From NCBI GenBank assembly GCA_015680685.1, contig MNCI01007635.1, forward strand, positions 62,001 to 126,000: a stretch of 64,000 nt of DNA, read 5' to 3'. Source of the stretch: Gnetum montanum. Lineage: Eukaryota; Streptophyta; Gnetopsida; Gnetales; Gnetaceae. Positions 59,886 to 64,000 of this stretch are shown here, in pieces. The notes below the pieces were generated by a model. The model made no database searches, was not told the DNA's origin, and saw only the letters and a list, made by a program, of their open reading frames with translations. The position numbers were made by a program, and so were the translations under genes. How positions within the stretch are numbered: the first letter of the stretch is position 1; the number at the start of each line of letters is the position of its first letter.

Positions 59886-60980
59886 TTCTTAGCAAGCTCA
59901 ACCAATGACTTGATGATTTTAGATAATCCTTATTTTTTCAAGGTCAACCTCAGTTTCTTTCCTTCAAATTATATGCCCTAAGATAATGTCTTCTAGGACC
60001 ATCAAGTGGCTCTTTTGCTAGTTGAGCCACAAGTTTGTCTCCACATATTATTTTAGTACCTACTCAAGATGATCTAATGCTTGTTCAAAATCATCTCCAT
60101 AGGTGGAGAATTCATCAATAAAGACTTCCACATCATTGCTAATCTACTACTAAGAGATACTTAGAACTAGATGTTGAAAAGTTGTAGGAGCATTATATAG
60201 GTCAAAGAACATCTTCTTGTATCTGAAAGTTCCCTAAGGACTTGTGAAAGTGATTTTGGCCTAGTCTTCTATAGAAATTTGTATTTCATTGTACCCACTA
60301 TACTCATCTAGCAAACTATAGTAATTATGTCATGTAGTTGTATCCAAAACTTGGTCCATAAATAACAATGGAAAATGATCCTTGAACATAGCCATGTTCA
60401 ACAACCTAAAGTCTATATAGACTTTTCATTATCCATATTTCTTTGGCATAATAATGTGTGAAATTACCCACTCACTATCTACCATTAGATAGATGAATCT
60501 TACCTTAAGAGCTTTCTCAACTTCATTTTTAATAACTTATTTCAATTTTGAATTCAATCTCCTTTGTGGCTACCTCTTGGATTTGATAGTGGAGTCTATG
60601 TAGATTCAATTCTAGCATATGAATGGATCTATTCTTATTAATTCATCATATGATGAGGTAAACTTTATTGGCCACCTATTGACTACCTTTGGCAACTTTT
60701 CCTTGTATTCCTTAGTGAGCTGGGCTCTAATAATTTTCAATTTCCCATTGTCAAGGAATACATATTCTAGAGATTCCAATAAAGATTTTAATTCCAAAGA
60801 TTTTTGTTTAGAAATATTAGGAATTTCCAGTTGTCCCTAATTGATTTCTTCTTATTTTCTATGCTTTGCTTCGAAGAGTTGGCTCTAGATATGCTCCATT
60901 TCATCCATCTTGTTAATATAAGAACTTGTGAGAATTTTGACTAGTTTTATGCATATTTTGAAACTATAGCTATCATCTAT
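59886..60980 (-). pseudogene. element G reverse transcriptase
   Basis: SLLESLEYVFLDNGKLKII and YDELIRIDPFIC (60797-60612) match B's PLPTSLEYVTLKNGKPMII and YPELTRIDPRIC. The plus-strand palm region near 60090-60130 corresponds to B's FMDD stretch. Many stops. Confidence 0.82.
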
Positions 60981-61450
60981 CATCAACCATTGGGTATCTT
61001 CTTCTTTTTTTTCTACTGCATACAAGCACCTTTGGATGTTTGTGGTTTTAGCATACTTCTTACATGCTATAATAGATGTGTTCTTTGCAACTCATATTTT
61101 CTACATGCAATGGAACCCTGTGTAATTGTACATGATGCATGGAACTCTCTTCTTATCTAGCTTTCCAAACTTATTTTCCTTAGAATTTTCCAAGGAAAGA
61201 TGTTTGATTTCTAACTTGGTATCAATTGTACTTAACCAAGCCCTTGCCATGATAATTGGGAAGTCTTCTTTTATAGTTGTCTACATGGATAACTAGAAAG
61301 TCTATTTAATAGGACCATCTGTACATAGTGGTCACAATATCCTTCACTAATCCTAAGGGAATGATGAGAAATTGAACAAGAAGCTCTAACCTAATGTTAC
61401 ATTTCTTAAGTGGAGGTAGGTTTCAAGTTTTGTATTTTTGTTGAAAAATT
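60981..61450 (-). pseudogene. element G protease region
   Basis: Plus-strand CCTTGCCATGATAATTGGGAA (61240) equals B's CCTTCCCATGATAATTGGGAA within the protease. ACCCTGTGTAATTGTACATGATGCATGG parallels B 20625-20650. Decayed. Confidence 0.65.
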
Positions 61451-64000
61451 AAGTTCATAACAGAATCTAACTGTAATAGAGCCTTGCACAGATCATTTCC
61501 TACAATCTACAAATAAATTAGAAGACTCCTAGAATCAATTATTTTTCTAGAAAGGTGTCCTACCTTTATCTAGTTTGTGATTGCATGGGTTAACATGAAA
61601 GTGTGTACATTTTGTGATCCTTGGTTTGAAGGTAGCTCAATGGGTATCTGTGGAGTAGTTTGAAAAGGATTCATAGTCATAGATGTTTGTGGAGATTTAG
61701 AAGGATTGTTGAACATGAAAAAAGTTCTTTTCTAAGGCTTATACTTAGAACCACTTGAATTATCATCTAGTTGTAAATTTATAGCCTGTGAGGCATTACA
61801 TTGTTAGGGCTGTAATGGTATCTCATCTTGCATAGGTGCTACAAGTGGTAAAGGAGTGAAGGTGTGAGGTGCAAGGTGTTGTGGCAGATAATGAGAAGTA
61901 TAAGTAAAAGGAAATTTAGCTTATAAAGTGTTAGGTCTATGATATTCAAGGGGATAGTAGTAATGAGAAGAAGAAGTGTGGCATGTATACCCATAAGAAG
62001 ACATAGGCTAGTAGACATAGTATCTATATAAGATTGATTAGTGGTAATTATACTATTGCCTTAGTGGTGGAATTTCCCAAAACTATGGGTTTTGCCATTG
62101 ATGGTAATAATCTTGAGTTTGAGGTGGCATTCCACTTGGATAATATTATTGTTGGCAAAATTGTTACCAATAATTGACTTATAGATAAGGAAATCTCTTG
62201 GGTGGTTTCCTCTTAGAAAACTTTGGATTCAACACATAAACCCCAAATTCTTGCAAGAGTAACAGTATTGGGTAACATCCCTTAGGATGTTCATATTGAC
62301 AAATGTCACATCCTTTATCTTCCATTTTAGAATCTACAACCTCATCGATTGCCACAACCTTGAATTTTTGTTGATGATAGTCCTTTACTACATTCTTTCC
62401 TATCCTTCTATCTTTATCTCTATTTATCTACTCTATTTTTCCCTCTAAAAGTTTTAGAGTAGTTTGAAACTTATCATCCAAGAAGTCTCATATTTTATTC
62501 ATCTTAGCTAATATCTCTATGATAAATTTTTTCAAATCAACAAGGTTTTTCTTTGTACCACCTCCTCCAGTGGTGCTTCCCCCTTAGGATCGTAGAGACA
62601 TATCTTTCTTTTGTGAATGGAGGGATCCATATTATACTCATGTGCACTTCCTCTCTTTTGCAGGTCTTCCTCTTCTTTGGCCACTTGATGGATGAGCCTT
62701 TATATCTGATGGGCTCTCATTTTTGACAATCTTCCTTAGGCATAAACCACAAGAGTCTCTCTAGTTTTATTCTTAAGTCCATTTATCATATGATGAAGTT
62801 GCTCCCTTTGAGAGAATCCATGGCCTAGGCATCGAAGTAAAAGAAAGTAGTACCTTTCCAATGGTGCATCAAGGGATTCATGATTACCTTGTTTTCACCC
62901 TTGAATTTATTTCCTAAAGTTGGATACCCTAGAGTACATTTGATATTTGTCATTGAATAGCTCCAACATTGTACTCCATTTATAGATAGATTCCAATTCC
63001 AAATATCAGTACTAATTTTTAGCTTCTTTAATGAGCATCCTAGGGAACAATTTGAGCTTTTGCCGATCATTCTCAATAATTTTCAAAGCACATGCACCCT
63101 AGAAGGCTTACAAGTGATGCTACATATCAACATTCTAACCTCCTTTAAACTTATGGATGTTATTCCTATTAAGCCATTTGATTCAACCATCCCTTTGATG
63201 CCTAGTAGGAATATGAACTACCTTTGAGATGTTTATCATGTTTATCATGCTTTTAGTTGGAAGTAGTGGTTTATCATAGTCATCATATTCATGATGGGCT
63301 CTATCATGATCATGTCTTCTATGATGTGGCCTACTATGTCTTTTCTCCTAATGATGTTCCTCCTCTTCTTGTCACTATCTATGTTTCCTCTGCCCATCTC
63401 TATGATGGGATATTCTATCATCTCCAATTTGGCCTCCATTGTTTCTCCTTCAATCCTAATCATGTTTCCCCTTGTCAAAGCTTGATGATAAGGAGAATGG
63501 AGAGGAAGGAGGACTAGGAGAGTTATGCCAACTTGCCCTGCTTCTTTGGACCCTTGGTTGTTCTTTTAGTGAACAACTAGGGGACCTAGGCCTTGAGGTT
63601 TTCCTAGTTTCGGAACTAGTTCTCCCATTATCTTAGTTACTTGCCAAGGCTAAATATAACCATTGATGACTCATATTATCCTCACCAAAGGAAGGAAGAC
63701 TGTATCACTAGGATCACCCTTATGAATGTTCTGTATCATTCCTTTCTAACTATGAGGTCAATGAGATTGAGAGCTTCTTATCCTTAGAGGCTTCATGTCG
63801 GACCTCCATGAGTTTATCTTTTCTAAGTTGGGCTTCTAGTGGTTAATAGTCTCTGGAGAGGAATTTCTTCAATTGGTATTCTAGGGCTACTAGTTCAAGC
63901 CCTAGCTTCATTAGTGCTACCATGAACATTGAGAAAATAGTACAATTGAGAGGCAACACAGTGTTGGCTTTGAAGTCTCTCTAGTGTAGCTACTCATCCT
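61451..64000 (-). pseudogene. element G gag, partial at window edge
   Basis: Aligns with B gag and linker. The zinc knuckle near 62310 reads CDICQYEHPKGC, the same C-x2-C-x3-H-x3-C spacing as B. The capsid-type region (62760-63080) is frameshifted. The N-terminus and 5' LTR are beyond 64000. Confidence 0.72.

Larger units (their letters stand above)
33850..64000 (-). mobile_element. element G: old Athila-like element (gag-pol-X), host to C, E and a solo LTR; runs off right edge
   Basis: Removing the insertions joins these blocks: 3' LTR (33850-34586), polypurine tract (34587-34600), X (43646-45990), internal promoter (46414-46490), spacer (46500-46807, 47610-48670), integrase (48690-50018), RNase H/RT/protease (59337-61450) and gag (61500-64000). 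The 5' LTR lies beyond the window. Continuity is supported by perfect duplications at E (CTTAG) and the solo LTR (CCTAA), after whose removal pol and spacer read across. C sits between the polypurine tract and X; a deletion removed the C/G junction. All coding parts are riddled with stops, so G is the oldest layer. It is the only element here with both pol and X. Confidence 0.82.

Overview
This is a plant nuclear genome window, almost entirely transposon-derived. The evidence is TTTAGGG-type telomere-like repeats, a six-exon plant-type quinone oxidoreductase gene with GT-AG introns, a Mutator-like transposase remnant with a SWIM motif, and nested Ty3/gypsy LTR retrotransposons primed by tRNA-Asp. 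Long, old, nested elements with visibly diverged LTRs fit a large seed-plant genome. A gymnosperm is plausible, but the species cannot be assigned from the sequence. No bacterial features are present.

Layout. 1-516: decayed retrotransposon ORF, split by a solo LTR (517-1385, TSD CCAAT). 2985-7640: Mutator-like transposase pseudogene on the minus strand, flanked by imperfect direct repeats. 8230-10606: telomere-like tracts leading into a 360-bp trimeric satellite. 11427-25833: a non-coding LTR element (A; initiator-Met primer site, TSD TGAAA) carrying a nested gag-pol element (B, 14562-24526, minus strand). 26340-29039: quinone oxidoreductase-like gene, six exons with intact splice sites but one in-frame TGA. 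29046-33845: mostly unassigned AT-rich sequence. 33850-64000: one old minus-strand element (G) that runs off the right edge.

G contains gag, protease, RT, RNase H, integrase, a long spacer and an extra ORF ('X') downstream of pol. It is broken up by element C (34620-43645), a solo LTR (46808-47609, TSD CCTAA) and element E (50024-59331, TSD CTTAG). C and E share the LTR ends (TGATGAG...CTCATCA) and the tRNA-Asp primer site. Both lack pol in the same way, keeping only gag, spacer and X.

The main biological finding is in the G/C/E family. In each of the three elements a TATA box lies upstream of X. Next to it are short repeated motifs that resemble the motifs in that element's own LTR U3 (GATATC-type in C, GACATC/GATATT-type in E, GATGCATTGATG-type in G). 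This suggests an internal promoter for X that has kept pace with the LTR promoter. A short polypurine-tract-like motif (element sense TTAGTCATGGGGG) recurs at the block boundaries: LTR/X, X leader/promoter and spacer/pol or gag. The likely picture is gag-pol elements (B, G) supporting pol-less gag-X elements (C, E) in trans.
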